Assembly: GCF_016859285.1 (NCBI RefSeq)
Contig: NC_053413.1
Coordinates: 21,692,939 to 21,756,938, forward strand
Length of the DNA stretch: 64,000 nucleotides
Source of the DNA: Xiphias gladius
Taxonomy: Eukaryota; Chordata; Actinopteri; Istiophoriformes; Xiphiidae
Direction of reading: 5' to 3'
Below, one piece after another: positions 1 to 12,700 of the stretch (positions within the stretch are counted from its first letter, which is position 1; each line of letters begins with the position of its first letter). Under the pieces are notes generated by a model. That model worked only from the letters and a program-made list of their open reading frames with translations. It was not told where the DNA came from and made no database searches. The position numbers and the translations under genes were made by a program.

Positions 1-3000
1 TTTTTATTTCCTTGTTTTCTGCTCAGAGCGGGTCAATTTTGGCTTTGATCTGATATAACTCTTTGTAAAAAAAAAGATTTGTAACTGTGTTTTCACCAAG
101 CCACAAGTGATTGTTAAACTGGTGTTGGTCTGATGCAGCTGACTCTGGATCAGCTCTATTGCTGCCGCACAGCTTAACATAGAATCAACAAGGATAACGT
201 CAGTCATAGCAGGTCTTCATTTACCCATATCTGCCATTAAAAACAGCAAAATAAGAGGCATGCTAAACTATTTTTAATTTGATAATGGATCATTTGAAGT
301 TATTCAGATATTAGAGTTTACTTTTCAACGTTGCAGGTCCATTTAAGTGAGGCGGAAAAGGAAAGTCCGCAGTTTGTTTGAACGCTGTGGAAGGAAACTA
401 GCGAAATATTGGCGATACGGGAGAGACGTTTTTGGATTATAGGGTCTCTGAAACTTTTCAGGGCTGCTTTGTTAAGCAGCACGAGTGCTTGCAGACCAAG
501 TTTCCAAAATGCTTTATATGCATCCAAAATATTCCACTGTATCTCTGCTGACAGTGGCATACATTACTCAGAATCCCCTAGAAGGCTGCAGCAAAATGTC
601 AGGTGATAATTCACCATCTTACCATCAGCTTCTTCCTGTGACTTAATACATTTCCTTTACACCTGGGTCCTGTTGTAAAGCAGACGTCACTTGTCTGGAC
701 ATAACTTCAAGGCGCCGAATCTTTTCAGCTGCTCATCGTCAGGTTGTGGTGTAAATTCTGACCAAAATCCCCCAAATTAGTCCACACGGTTAACTTTGTG
801 TGTGAGCCAATTTGAAACAAAATCTTTTTTTTTTTCATAAAGTAGCTAGGAATCAAGACTAAAAAAATCCCATATGTCAAAAATCATCATTAGCATCCCG
901 TTTATAGGGCTGATATGACCTAAGATATATATCAAGACTATATAAAAATCAGATTTACCTCTGTAATGAAAAATGTGCCTTTTTTATTTATTTATTTTTT
1001 TTTCAGAAACATCTTGCCTCAAAGTCCATTCCCTAGCTTTTTCTGGAGCCCTCAGCCGTCTTCATAGACAGGGGTCAACAATGTCCCCCACAAATATGGC
1101 CAGCTGTTGTCATGTGACTGAAGCGCCACACTTAGATCCTGTGGTGATAAGTCCGTCTGTTGTGGAAGACTGTGAGATGTGGTTGGCAGACAGCTGCTGG
1201 TTGAGCCTCTGCCGAAAAAAGACTGGCCGTCACTAACAGTTATTTTCATTATAAATTAAATCAATTGTTGTCTGGATGGGTAGATTACTTGCTAAGGCTG
1301 TAAAATGTCAGAAAATAATGAAACTTGATCAAAAGCCCGAGGTGACATCTTGAAAATCTCTTGTTTTGGCCAAAAGGGATCCAGAGATGCTGAACTGACA
1401 TTCATAGAATACACAAAAGAGAGTCAGCAAACATTCATATTTGAGAAGCTGGAACCAGTGAATTTTGGGCATTTTTGCTTAAACAGTTATTTAAATGATG
1501 GCTCTATTATCAACATTGTTGTCATTTTTCTGTCGATTGACAGAATTAAATTACTAATCGTTTCAGCTTTGGGAAACTGCAATATGAACAAATTTAGGTT
1601 AGCAATTGATTCATTATGTTGGTGATGCGATACATTTTGTACACTATCCAGCCTTAGTTGTTGGTATCTGTAGTTTTTAACACTTCACTTTTGGGGAAAA
1701 TGAATGAGTACATCTGTTCCACGCATACAGTCACGCATTTGTTTTCATTATATAAATATGGAATTTGCTTTGTGCCTTTTGCGTGTGCGCGTGTGTCCTA
1801 CCCTAAAATTAACCTGCCGTTAACCCTCTGCGGTGGTATTTGACCGGCAGAAACGACAGTTTGGTCAAAAGTGTGTTTGTATTACACATCTCACCAGGTT
1901 TCCTTTTTAAATTCACACACACACACTGGTAGTTTCTGCGCTCCTCATTGTGAAAACAAGCTGTTGGCAGCCGCTCAGGGTCTTTCCCCCTGGTCTAAGG
2001 CAACTGCAGGTGCAAAAGAAAAAAAAAAAAAGGCTTCACACGCACAAAAAACACACACACACACACACGCAAACACGTATGCAGCAAACTATGAAGCCTT
2101 GTCTTTGATTTTCAACACGGCTCCAGCCAGCAGAGCAGCGTTACTAATGCCACCAGCTGAGTCAGGGGATCAAGTCCCCCCACTGTCCAGCGTTTCCAGT
2201 GAGCAGCGCTGTGATGTGGTGATTTACACACGAGCCTCGGCTGACACACATAGGAGCTGCCTCACTAGGTGTTAAACAGCTGGATCAGGCTTTGTTCTTC
2301 ATGGAGCTTTTGGCTTCTTTTAATCAGATGTTTTGGTTCCCCCACTGGTGTTATTAGTCTCAAATTAAAAGCACAGGAGCGACCGCAGCGGCATTCCTTG
2401 GCGTGAAATGGTTCCACTCCGCAACTAGGGTCTGATAGAAAGAATTTGATGCAAAGTATTCATATTTCGAGGTAGTTTTTGATGATATTGGAGTATTAGA
2501 TGGAATAAATCCTCCCAGGAATTTGAACTTCAAGGATTTTCTTTGGCTGCAGGCTTTGAAAATGCTTTCATTTCCGATATTTCATCCCCTCAAGCTCAGC
2601 TCATTGTTGAAGGTATTTTTATTTCATGTGGTGCGTCGAGGGTACGAGGACAGGATGGGGGCTGAGAGTTTTTTTTCGAATTTCGACGCTGCTCACGTCC
2701 ACTTTGTTTGCAGCTTGATGTCACAGTTTGTTTGTGTTTTGTTCAAGTCTTATGTGCGAGCAGAAAGTCACCAGTTTGGCATCTAAGCTTTGCCTTTTCA
2801 TCACACGATCGGCTCATTTTAACCCATAAAGACTCCACTCATACCAGGTGTTGGAGGTCACCGATGAAGCCCTGTAATCCCTGAGTGATGACACGAGTTA
2901 AAATGACTGAATTAAACCCTCTAAGCACTTCAAAGAGGCATGGCATATTGAAAACATGAGAGCGGACTTCAAACTGAAAAGACCAGCTTTCTTTTTCTTT

Positions 3001-3573
3001 TTGATCTGAACAAAATTAACTTTCTAATTAGTCGCCTTGACAGGAGTTGTGCTTCACATACTAGGACGTAAAGATCTAAAAGTTCCGCCAAATTAAACAG
3101 ATTCTTTAGTTGATATTTAACATTTCAGCCTCAATTTGGCAAACAGCTGAGTTTGAAACATACTGAATGGCACTTCAAGCATCAACTTTGTCTTTAAACA
3201 TCATTTTTGTCATGTTTGTGGTTTAAATTGTTTTTATCATATACTTACAGGATTTTAGTGTGCACACATAACCATACCTCTTACTCAAAGATAATGAGAT
3301 AAAGACCAAGAACTTACATGTTTTAAACAAGAAAATTATTTGAATCCTTGTCAACAAACTATCATTATCTTCTTAATCCCTTTCATTCTCATCTCTGCTT
3401 TCTCATCATGAAAGTTGCTGACGTTCTTTGAATCCCTGAAATCACCTTATGTTTTTTATATTGCTTTGTTTTCAAACAATCGTCCCCCTTTTTCTTTTTT
3501 TTTTTTTAAATGACCAAGTAAATGAATAATCTCCATTGAGTAAAATTCTCCATTGCCGTTGTTGTTCCCGCAG
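1..3573 (+). other. apcdd1: apcdd1 intron 1 (inferred), no coding exon seen
   Basis: The sequence left of apcdd1 exon 2 has no signal-peptide exon that I can recognise. Exon 2 begins with two bases of a split codon, so a coding exon 1 must lie upstream, probably outside the window. The stretch is AT-rich. It holds one dispersed repeat (1299-1572), short CA tracts near 1915-1927 and 2051-2068, and many T runs. Open frames here are short and low-complexity and match no known family. Confidence 0.6.
1299..1572. repeat. Dispersed fish repeat, copy 1 (family of 10783, 25575, 37955)
   Basis: This segment shares internal blocks with the other copies in the window, for example 'cttgttttg' followed by 'cc', and 'gctggaacc', in the same order as the reverse complement of 25575-25885. 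It ends near 'cgtttcagcttt'. The family is a common AT-rich interspersed repeat of teleosts. I recognise the pattern but not a formal repeat name. Confidence 0.55.
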
Positions 3574-3757
3574 GCTGGGCTGAAGGTTCCTCTCTTCTCT
3601 ACTCAGACGGCCGCTCCAGCCGCCTCTCGCTGGAGAAAACCTTCGGCCGGTCGGTCAAAGACTCCCAGTGTCAACACATGCTGAAGCACCTTCACAACGG
3701 AGCCCGAATCACTGTGCAGATGCCTCCCAATGTAGAGGGTCACTGGGTGTCCACCAG
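3574..3757 (+). CDS. apcdd1: apcdd1 exon 2
   Basis: Acceptor 'cccgcag' at 3567-3573, donor 'AG|gtaaac' after 3757. It starts with two bases of a split codon and ends with two bases (AG) completed by exon 3. It encodes the start of the first APCDDC domain, including [18 protein letters not shown] and EGHWVST, which match the family closely. Confidence 0.92.
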
Positions 3758-6700
3758 GTAAACGACTATGGATTTATGGCCTTATGTTTTCTGTACATCA
3801 TTTTTATAGGATGGCAGGAAGTTTTGACATTATACATAATCTAACGCAACCATCCCTTTTAAGTTTGAGGGCAGTAAAACATGACATGTATCCTGAAATA
3901 GTTTAGGTGATAGATGCTATATGGGCCCTTCATAACATAGATACTCTATTCAAAAGACCATACTGGTGTTTGTGCATGTTCTGGCCCATCATACCAAACA
4001 TATGACCACATCAACATCTGTCCTGTTTTTAGGAAGAGGTTCGTGATTGTCTTTGTGGAAAGAGAGAGAGAGCAGGCGCTCTTTTGAAAGTGCTTTGAAA
4101 TCCCTTGTTGGTTCATTTGTGGTAGTTCATGTCATCTGAAAACCATTTTTCTTTAATGAGCATACTCACAGGATAATTTTTGTTTTTGTTTTTACGGTGT
4201 TCTTTTTTGCATTTCGTTTTTTTTGTTTTTTTTAAAGCCATAGCATGTGAATGCAATGCTTAGCACCAACTGACAGTTGAATCTAGAATTTTTGAGGTTC
4301 CTTGAATACACCACAGAGCAACATTTTTCAAATTGGCCCCTGCTGTCAACCGCACAGACGTACTACCACACAAACATTAATGTAACTTTGGCCTAAGGTG
4401 GACTACAGGTTTACTGTAACAGCTTACAGTGATCTCCAAAAAGGTTTTAATATTCTGCAAATTGATTTTCCCGCTTTACTAGAAGGAAGTAAAAGCATTG
4501 GCTGCCTGGGAGGTAGAAACAAAATCGTTCATCCACCTTAAAGCAAATTATATGCTCCGGTCAATGGCAGTGTAAAGTATTTGCAATGTTTAATCAGCAG
4601 GCTAAAAACATGCAAACCGCCAGTATATCCTTTTTGCTCCATTAAGTAAGACACTTACCAAAGACTCAGTAAATTCACACATCACTGCCCATAACGCTGT
4701 CATTCATAATTCTGGGACAAGTTTAAGTTTCTACAAAGACCCTATCTTCAGCTACAATGCTATCTTACACAAACACCAGTGTACACGTTGTGAACATTAA
4801 CTGGTCATGAACAATGACTGATGTGCAAACTGTTTTCTGAACTCCTCTGTTTTCTGTTGCAGCTGTGAGGTGAGACCAGGACCGGAGTTCTTGACACGCT
4901 CCTACAGTTTCTACGCAAACAACACCTTCCAGGCTCACCAGTTCTACTATGACGACAACCACTGCACCAAACCTACCTACACTCTGGTCATCCGGGGTCG
5001 TCTGCGCTTACGCCAGGCCTCCTGGATCATCCGCGGCGGCACAGAGGCAGAGTACCACCTCCACCGTGTCCAGATGGTGTGTCATACAGCCACCGTGGCT
5101 AAAGAGCTCAGCCAGAGGCTCAACCACAGCTGCCGAGGGGCAGTGAAGGGCCCCTGGGAGCCAGGTGTGATCTACGAGCTGTGGAGCGAGGAGGCCGGCT
5201 ACGACTGCTCCAGGGAGCTTAACTTTGCCATGCATGAGCTGCAGCTACTGAGGGTAGAGAAGCAGTACCTTCATCACAACCTGGATCACCTGGTGGAGGA
5301 GCTGTTTTTAGGAGATATCCACACCGAGCCGTCGCAGAGGCTGTACTACAAGCCGTCCAGCTACCAGACCGCCCTGCAAAACGCCAAGGTCGGTCCCTTA
5401 TGTCAGCTCTCATTTAGGGGGTTGATGGTGAAGTGGGCCCCTGGGCTCTTTGAAGAACAAAAATCTAAGTTTTTTTCAGTGCTGCTGGAATTTTGTAGAG
5501 TATTGGTTTTCCCCCTGCAAAAGGTTGCAAGACGAATGCTTCTAAAGGTTGTGAGATGATTACTGGGATAGGAAACAAGAAAAAACCTAATTCTACAACA
5601 AAAAATTCCGCATAATCTTTTAGACTTTTCACCAGTCTTTACTTTTTGCTACTTTCTTGGCAAATGCTGGTTAGTTTCACCTGTTCGGGTCGAAAATTAT
5701 TCAAATGAAATTGTCTGAAAGAGGGAAAATAAATGAAATTTCTTTCTATTAAGGGGTCACAAGCTAAAATGGTTGGGAAACAATGCTGTAGATATTTACA
5801 TACTTAACCTTAACTTAAAGTTGGCCTGTGACGTTGTATTTGGATTCAGTGTGTATCCTTAAGGTCTTACAAATGCGATTTAATGAATTTCCTTCCCCCA
5901 TAAAACATTTGCGAAGCCTAATTTTGCAAACCCAGTTTTTTTTACATCAATTTTTGCATGGAGTCTTTTTCTTTACCGTGCTTTGCTATGTTTTTGTGCA
6001 TGATACTGCCACCAAATATCAGTAGACTAGAATTGCTCCCTAAAGCTACTAGTGGCCCAAAACTCCACAGGGTACCTTTTTAACTTACAGTGACTATGCA
6101 GGATTCATGGTTGTTTGATGTGAGGGGAAGGACGGCATTTACAGTAAATGTTTCTTTCTTTTTACCAATTAAAACTGCTGCTACCAAGCAAAGTCTCGAG
6201 TGACCAATTGTGATCGGATCTCAACTCCCCGTTCTATATTCAAATAAACGTGCATATGATTTCTGTTTGCAAAGAACAAATACATAGTTGTTTTTTACCG
6301 GTCGGAGGCAGCAATGCACATCCCATGTCTAGTCTGCCAGAAATTAAGAGAAGAAGGAGAAGAAATCAAAACAATACAGACTGGGTCTACTCCTTGGTGT
6401 GTTCCAGGAAAACCAAATCGCCCAAGATGTTTGACGCACGCGTAATATATCTCTATGGGCTTTTCAAAAATTTCAGACATCGCGGACAAAGCCAGCTTTA
6501 CCTGATTTGTACGACTTGTATTTGTTTGCGAATGAGTACGTACATCCGCTTAGTGGACTTCAGTTGAGTAGGCGGTCCTTCAATGTGGCCCAGGACACAT
6601 CCGCGTACACACTGCTAAAAGAATGTGGCCACGTGCGGCCCAGACCACCTCCGAATGTGGTCTGAGCGATCAGATCTCAGTGCACTCACACCTGCACTTA

Positions 6701-9700
6701 GAGCTGTCCGCTTATGACTAGATCACCCAAGACGTGTTAATGCCAGGTATGAACACAGCCTGAAGGTCTAGCATTTAAAGAGACCTTCACAAAGGTTGTT
6801 TTGGCTTGAGAACTCCCACTGTACAAGTACCCTCCTTGACATACTTACCAGTACGAGTCACTAGTGCAGCAACCAGGAGGACGACCCTTTCCACCCACGA
6901 ACTGCCTTTTGTGTTCGTTGGAACACATGACCAGGCCGGAGGCAGAGTTTTGTATTCTGACCCGAGTTTGAGGCTCAGTGAATAACCTCTGGTGAACCCC
7001 ACTCACGCTGTGTCGAGCCTCCACACTGCAAAGACCACACACACATAAAAGAGCTTAAACTTTCCTTTCAAATATCGTTTCACCTGGATAAAACGATATT
7101 TGAAAGTAAGTCTTTACAGTTTGTTTATGAGGTATCAGAGTGGTGGACTGATCAGAAAAAAAAAAAACCATTTAATTCCTAACAAGTGTTAAGTGAACTT
7201 GTGATACAATCTGTGATCTCCACCTACCTGTCGCACCAAATAAAACTTGAAATACTGTTTGATCAAAATCTAATTAAGTAACAGTGTGTATGTCAATAAT
7301 CATGGCCTCATACCCGTATACACTAAACATTTGCGTTGGTAGAAACCAGAAACTCTGAACATGCTGATTTCATCTCCCAAATCTAGCCCGAAGAAAGAGC
7401 CCTTTCTTTCCTCCACTGTGCTAACGGGATGTAATTTCTCTATTTACACTGCTGAACAGCAGTTTCCCCGCTGGATGAAACCGTAGAGTGTTGTTTTCAC
7501 TGTCACCCTCCAAAGAGATTACAGTGAAATCCTGTTCGGGTCTGCTGTCTAAATAAACATCCATTTGTACGGGGATGATGGGGCTTGGTGTTGCTGATCA
7601 GAATGTAAACAGAGTGTGGAGTGAGGAGCTGTGATCAGACGAGCTCCCCTGTGGTGTTGTAATGACCGGAGCCGCTCTCTTTTAGCCCCTCTGGACCACA
7701 GAGGCTCAATGTGAAACCCGCTCTATCTCTGGGAGCGATCAACATGTGGTATTCCTAGAATTTGGAATTATGCAGCCATATGAATTATTCCAGTGAGCAC
7801 ATACCAGGTCTGATTTCATGCATGCCTGAGGCTCAAATCAAAGCGCTGCATGTGCTGTATTTCTCCTCCAACTTTTTTTTTGAATAAAAGGGACAATGGG
7901 GTGTTGGTGGAGCTGAGATTTCACTTATATTTGCAGTTATAGTCAAACATAATTGCAACATTGCCCTAAAGGGTCAGCTCATCAAAATAACAAATAAACT
8001 AGCAGCTCACTTTTGGTGGTATCTAGCCATGCACTGTGGTGGAAAGTAACTAAACACATTTACTAAAGTACTGTACTTAAGTAAAGGGTCTGAGGTACTT
8101 GTACTTTACTTGAATATTTCCATTTTATGCTACTCTTTACTTTTACAGCACTGCATTTCAGAGAGAAATATTGTACTTTTTACTCAACTGCGTGTATATA
8201 ATAGCACTAGTTGCCAATTACATTTCGAATTTAAAATGGGTTCATAATTGTTATAAACTACTCTAAAATTAATTCAACATTGCAAGACCTGACCAACTTA
8301 AAAAGTGAAATGCTACTTACACATAAAAGCATCAGTAATAATCCAGTATAATAAAATAATAACGCTTACAGGGGCCATTTTTCTGCATGAGTACTTTTAT
8401 TTTTGAATCGTTTTAATATACTTTTCTGCCAACACTTCTGTACTTTTACTGAAGTGAAATTGCGAGTACAGGAAACTTCTTACATACTTGCTTCTTATGG
8501 TAACAATCACCGCCGATGATTCAGATAGTTTACGTTTGCCGTACCAAGATTCTGAGATACACATGTCTAAGAGATCTGCTGCCAAGCCACTTCAATGAAG
8601 GTGAATGAAATTCCACTTGTGTTGCTCACGGCATCTAAAAATTACTTTTAAAAAAAGTAACAACAACAACATCTCTTCCCAGAAACAGTGTCCGGCCTAT
8701 TGTGGATAATCAAAAGAACATGCTGTGAAGTTTTCATTTGGATGATTTCTTTTGGCAACAAGTAGTTCAATATAAACTGTTCAGTGTGTTTTTGACTATC
8801 CACAGTAACTGGGACATTTTTCTCTGGAAGGAGATGCTGTACTAATCAAAATTTTTATGTATAAACAATGGCTCAAATAACTGTTTGATGTGAAAGGTGT
8901 CCATGTAGTGACAAACTCACAGAATTATTACCCAATTCTACAACCCCCTCCCCACCACCAACGCCATGGAGCATTTTAGCTTCTTTCACCCATTGTTTTG
9001 GTTTTAAGACCTGCAGCTTTAACGTTTTGGTTCAGTCATAAACGCGCTCATATTCTGACTCTATGCTACCTGGCTGCTATGCTCTATGCACCCAGCGGCA
9101 GACAGACAAAGTAAGCAACCAGCTGGTGAATATAAGTTGGGAATGTAGCAGCTTTTTTTTTTTTTTTTTCTTAATGATGTGAGCAAATGAAAATATAAAT
9201 GAAATTATATCAGCCTCTACTGTATGTGGGTGGAAGTGGAAATCTCTGATGCAGATAACTCAAAACCTCAGCATGTAGACCCAGGCCTGTTTGAATGGCT
9301 AGATCCCAGTAGAGACAAGTGAGGAAATGTTATTTTGTAATTAGTTTGAACTAACCTTTTAAGCTTGGTAATATACTTCTATAATAATACAAGCCTGAAT
9401 TACAGGCATTTTGTAATTAAAATGTTGGGTAATTTATATCTTTGGTCCATTTTTTTTGGTCTTCAACTCAACAAATAGAGTAAAATATATTTTAAATCTT
9501 TTTTTTTGTCTGGTGAACATTATTAGAAAATACCTCACTCCTTCCTACACAGAGTACTCTCAGCTTTACCATTTCCTGAGGTTGTAATGGCCTCTATTCA
9601 GGGATTATTTTATTGCCATGGTGACTATCCAGTCCATTAATCTTACACTGTGTTACCCAGAGCTGGTCCCAGTCCAGAACATTTGCTGGTGCCAGCAATT

Positions 9701-12700
9701 TGTGGTTACTGGGTGGATCTCAGCAGTGATGCAAGGGAAAGGCCGCAGACTTTGTTTTTAAGTTTTTCCCTGTGTTTTTTGTCGCCTGGTTCGCTGCTGC
9801 GTTACCGCAGATCAATGAACACTTGATAATGACCCGTGTTAGGAAGGGATTTGTGTTTTCATACTGTTGTTGTTGGTAAAGTGTTTCAGTTTTTCAGTGG
9901 CTGCCATGTTTTTACACTTATCCCTCATGCAGAGACTCATTTGTGATGATGCACTATGATTTCCTGAGTTTGATTTATGTTATGCTGTCTTTTGCTACTT
10001 CTTTGCGATCCTATCAGTCCTTGAACTACATTTAAAACTTGAGCAAAGAAGCCAGCCCTTCTGAGATAAAATTCTTTATAATGAATTCCTGATAAGTCAT
10101 TTTACAGGAAAGATGCTGGTCTAGCTTTAAGGGATACCAACATAGAAAAACATGGGTTTGAGTGTCTATGCTATCACCAACAGGTTTCCGAAGAAGCATT
10201 TGAAATGATGTGGTTTCTGTTCTTCGTAAAATGTTGGCATTTGGACATTGTCCTCCTCTGAACTATGGCGGTAATCCCCCAGAATGCCGAAATGAAAGAT
10301 GGCTGCCAAACAAAGTGAAATTCACTTCTAATTCTCCTTAATCTACTGTGGCTTGGATTGTGCCTAATTTGTATGTTGCTTCAGACAAAAGTGTCTGCCC
10401 AGTGTAGTAAAAAATGAAATGAATAAATGTAATTTATATGACGCAAAGGCAGCAATATCCTCCCTCATATCCTCTTTTTTTTCTTCAATTCCAGGAAGGG
10501 CATAAAATACTTTGCTTCCAGCAGAAATTGTATCCAACAATTCATAGCAACACAAGCCTGTACAAGTCACACATTGTAGGGGCTCTTTGCCAAGGAAACC
10601 TACCTACTCATGATTTCCAGTTTAATATAAAGTAAAAGTTTGTGAACCCTCTGGTTTCATTGTTCGTTCATCAACAATACTGCACAGTGAACATCAAGTC
10701 TGTGCCTAAATCAACTCAAATGGAGTTAAAGTTTATCATAGCAGCACTTCCGTGTATTGGCCATGAAGGCCTTTATCCCTTTGTAGGGCTGAGATGATAA
10801 ATCAGTTGATCCAGTGAGTTCACAGACGAATAACCGGCAACTATTTTGATGATTGATCAATAACTCAAGTCACTGTTCAAGCCAAAACATCCCTAGGGAG
10901 CTTACTTAAGCATAGACATCAAGGGAGGATGAGGTGCTAATGCGAAACTGATTGCAAGCCTAGAGGTCGGTTTAACGCTGGCTGTGATTGTTGTTTGCTT
11001 TTAGAGCCGAAAGAAATACTTACCTGGGCTCCAAGATGGAGCTGAGGCGATGCGAGCAAACTGCAACCACCAACGCCAAGAGCTGAAGCATGAGAGACTT
11101 TCTTAGCCAAGGCAAACACACCCATCTGAAACCGTAAAGACACGAGCGGCCATTTTTGGAAATACGCATGTAGGCTTCCTTGCCGGGAGTTACATGAGAA
11201 GAGGATACCGCTCTCATGTGTTTGTTGAATATGAAGCAGAAAATAAAGTGAAAAAAACTAACACGCTGCTGGTTGAAGCTTCATTTTTAACAGACGCACG
11301 TGAGAGTGGTATCTATCTTCTCATCTAACTCTCAGCAAGAAAGCGAGTGAGCATGTTTCCCCAAAGTGTTGAACCTGCTCTTTTAATATTCTTAGTGTAA
11401 TTATTGTTAAAATTGCCACCGAGGCACACATACAGTAAGAACAAATAAACATGATGTTCAGACTCCAGCAGTTTGTAGAGAACATTTTTGAATATACATT
11501 TTTAAGAAAAGTTGGTAGTCTTTCCTTTTAGTTCTTTTAGCTACAAACACATATATACATACATACGTTTCCCCGGTAGTGCTGTATATATATGCAAACA
11601 TATTTTTCTCACTTTATGTCTTTTTCCCCTTTACATATATATTTCCTACTCATGCCTACGTGCTAAGATATACGCCAGTGTATCAAAAATACACTACTCT
11701 GTCATACACACAGTTCTGGATTCACACGAGGCCTCTCTTCTAGTCTTCCCATTAGCCTCTCACTCTGAGGCGGTTATGGAGCTGCACTGGGATTATCTCA
11801 TCTATATGATGTAGTGATACTCCTGTTTGGTTTTTTTTTTTCCTCCCTCTTTTCTTTTCTTTTTTTTTTAACCATTCTCCATTTCTTCTCTCTCTTAAAC
11901 TCCCCATAAATCTCATGCAGACATAATGTTGTCTGGGAAAAGAGTGATTGGGTCGGTGAAGTTGGGTCTTAAATTTTGACCACCCTCAAATAACAAAAAC
12001 TCCTCCACCTCCCTGGAGATGGTCTTTGGAAAGGATTGTGTGGAATACAGTATGAAGGCTTCCAGCTTCCGAATCCACCAGGACCTCAAGTCTTTTCTGC
12101 AACCAGAGACCCACAGCTGTCCTGTCTGTGGACACTATGATCACATGCTGCTCTAGGGCTCCACTAAACCAGATATGAAGTGAGCTGACCATGATTAATG
12201 CTCATTAATGGATTTACATACCGTCTTTTGTCATTAACATGCGTGAACCCTCGACTTGCTGTTCCCTGTTTCATGGCTTTTGTTTGACCAGACATCTGTC
12301 TTTTACTGTAAAATGATGTGATCACTCTGAGAAAATGCTGGAACCTTGTCTTGCTTCCAAGACTCCAGAGGTTCAGACTGAAGGAAATAGTTTTTCCTCC
12401 TTCACCTCTGAATAGATGCCAGTCGTCCGCTATGTGAATTTCATGACACAATATACTGAGGATGGATTTAAAAAGCGCTCAGAACTGACAGATTTTATTG
12501 AACATGCTGGATTTTCATACAGTGATGTTGAGCGGCAACTAGAAATCTGAGTTTAACAGTTCAAAGCCTCAACAGCCTATTTATTCAGGTTCATCTGTGA
12601 ACGTCTGGTTCCTTGGGTTTTTTGTGACCTATTTGCTGTTATTTCCTGTCAATTAGAGTTAAACCAATATATCGCATTGGGTTATTGCAGATGCAATAAG

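Noticed and set aside
1871-2275. 134-codon open frame on the plus strand
   Set aside because: Low-complexity, driven by CA tracts and A runs, with no family resemblance. It lies in the presumed apcdd1 intron 1.
5389-5559. Extension of apcdd1 exon 3 into the intron as a coding tail
   Set aside because: The frame stays open for 57 codons, but the family continues at 14456 and the donor AAG|gtcggt is used in the alignment.
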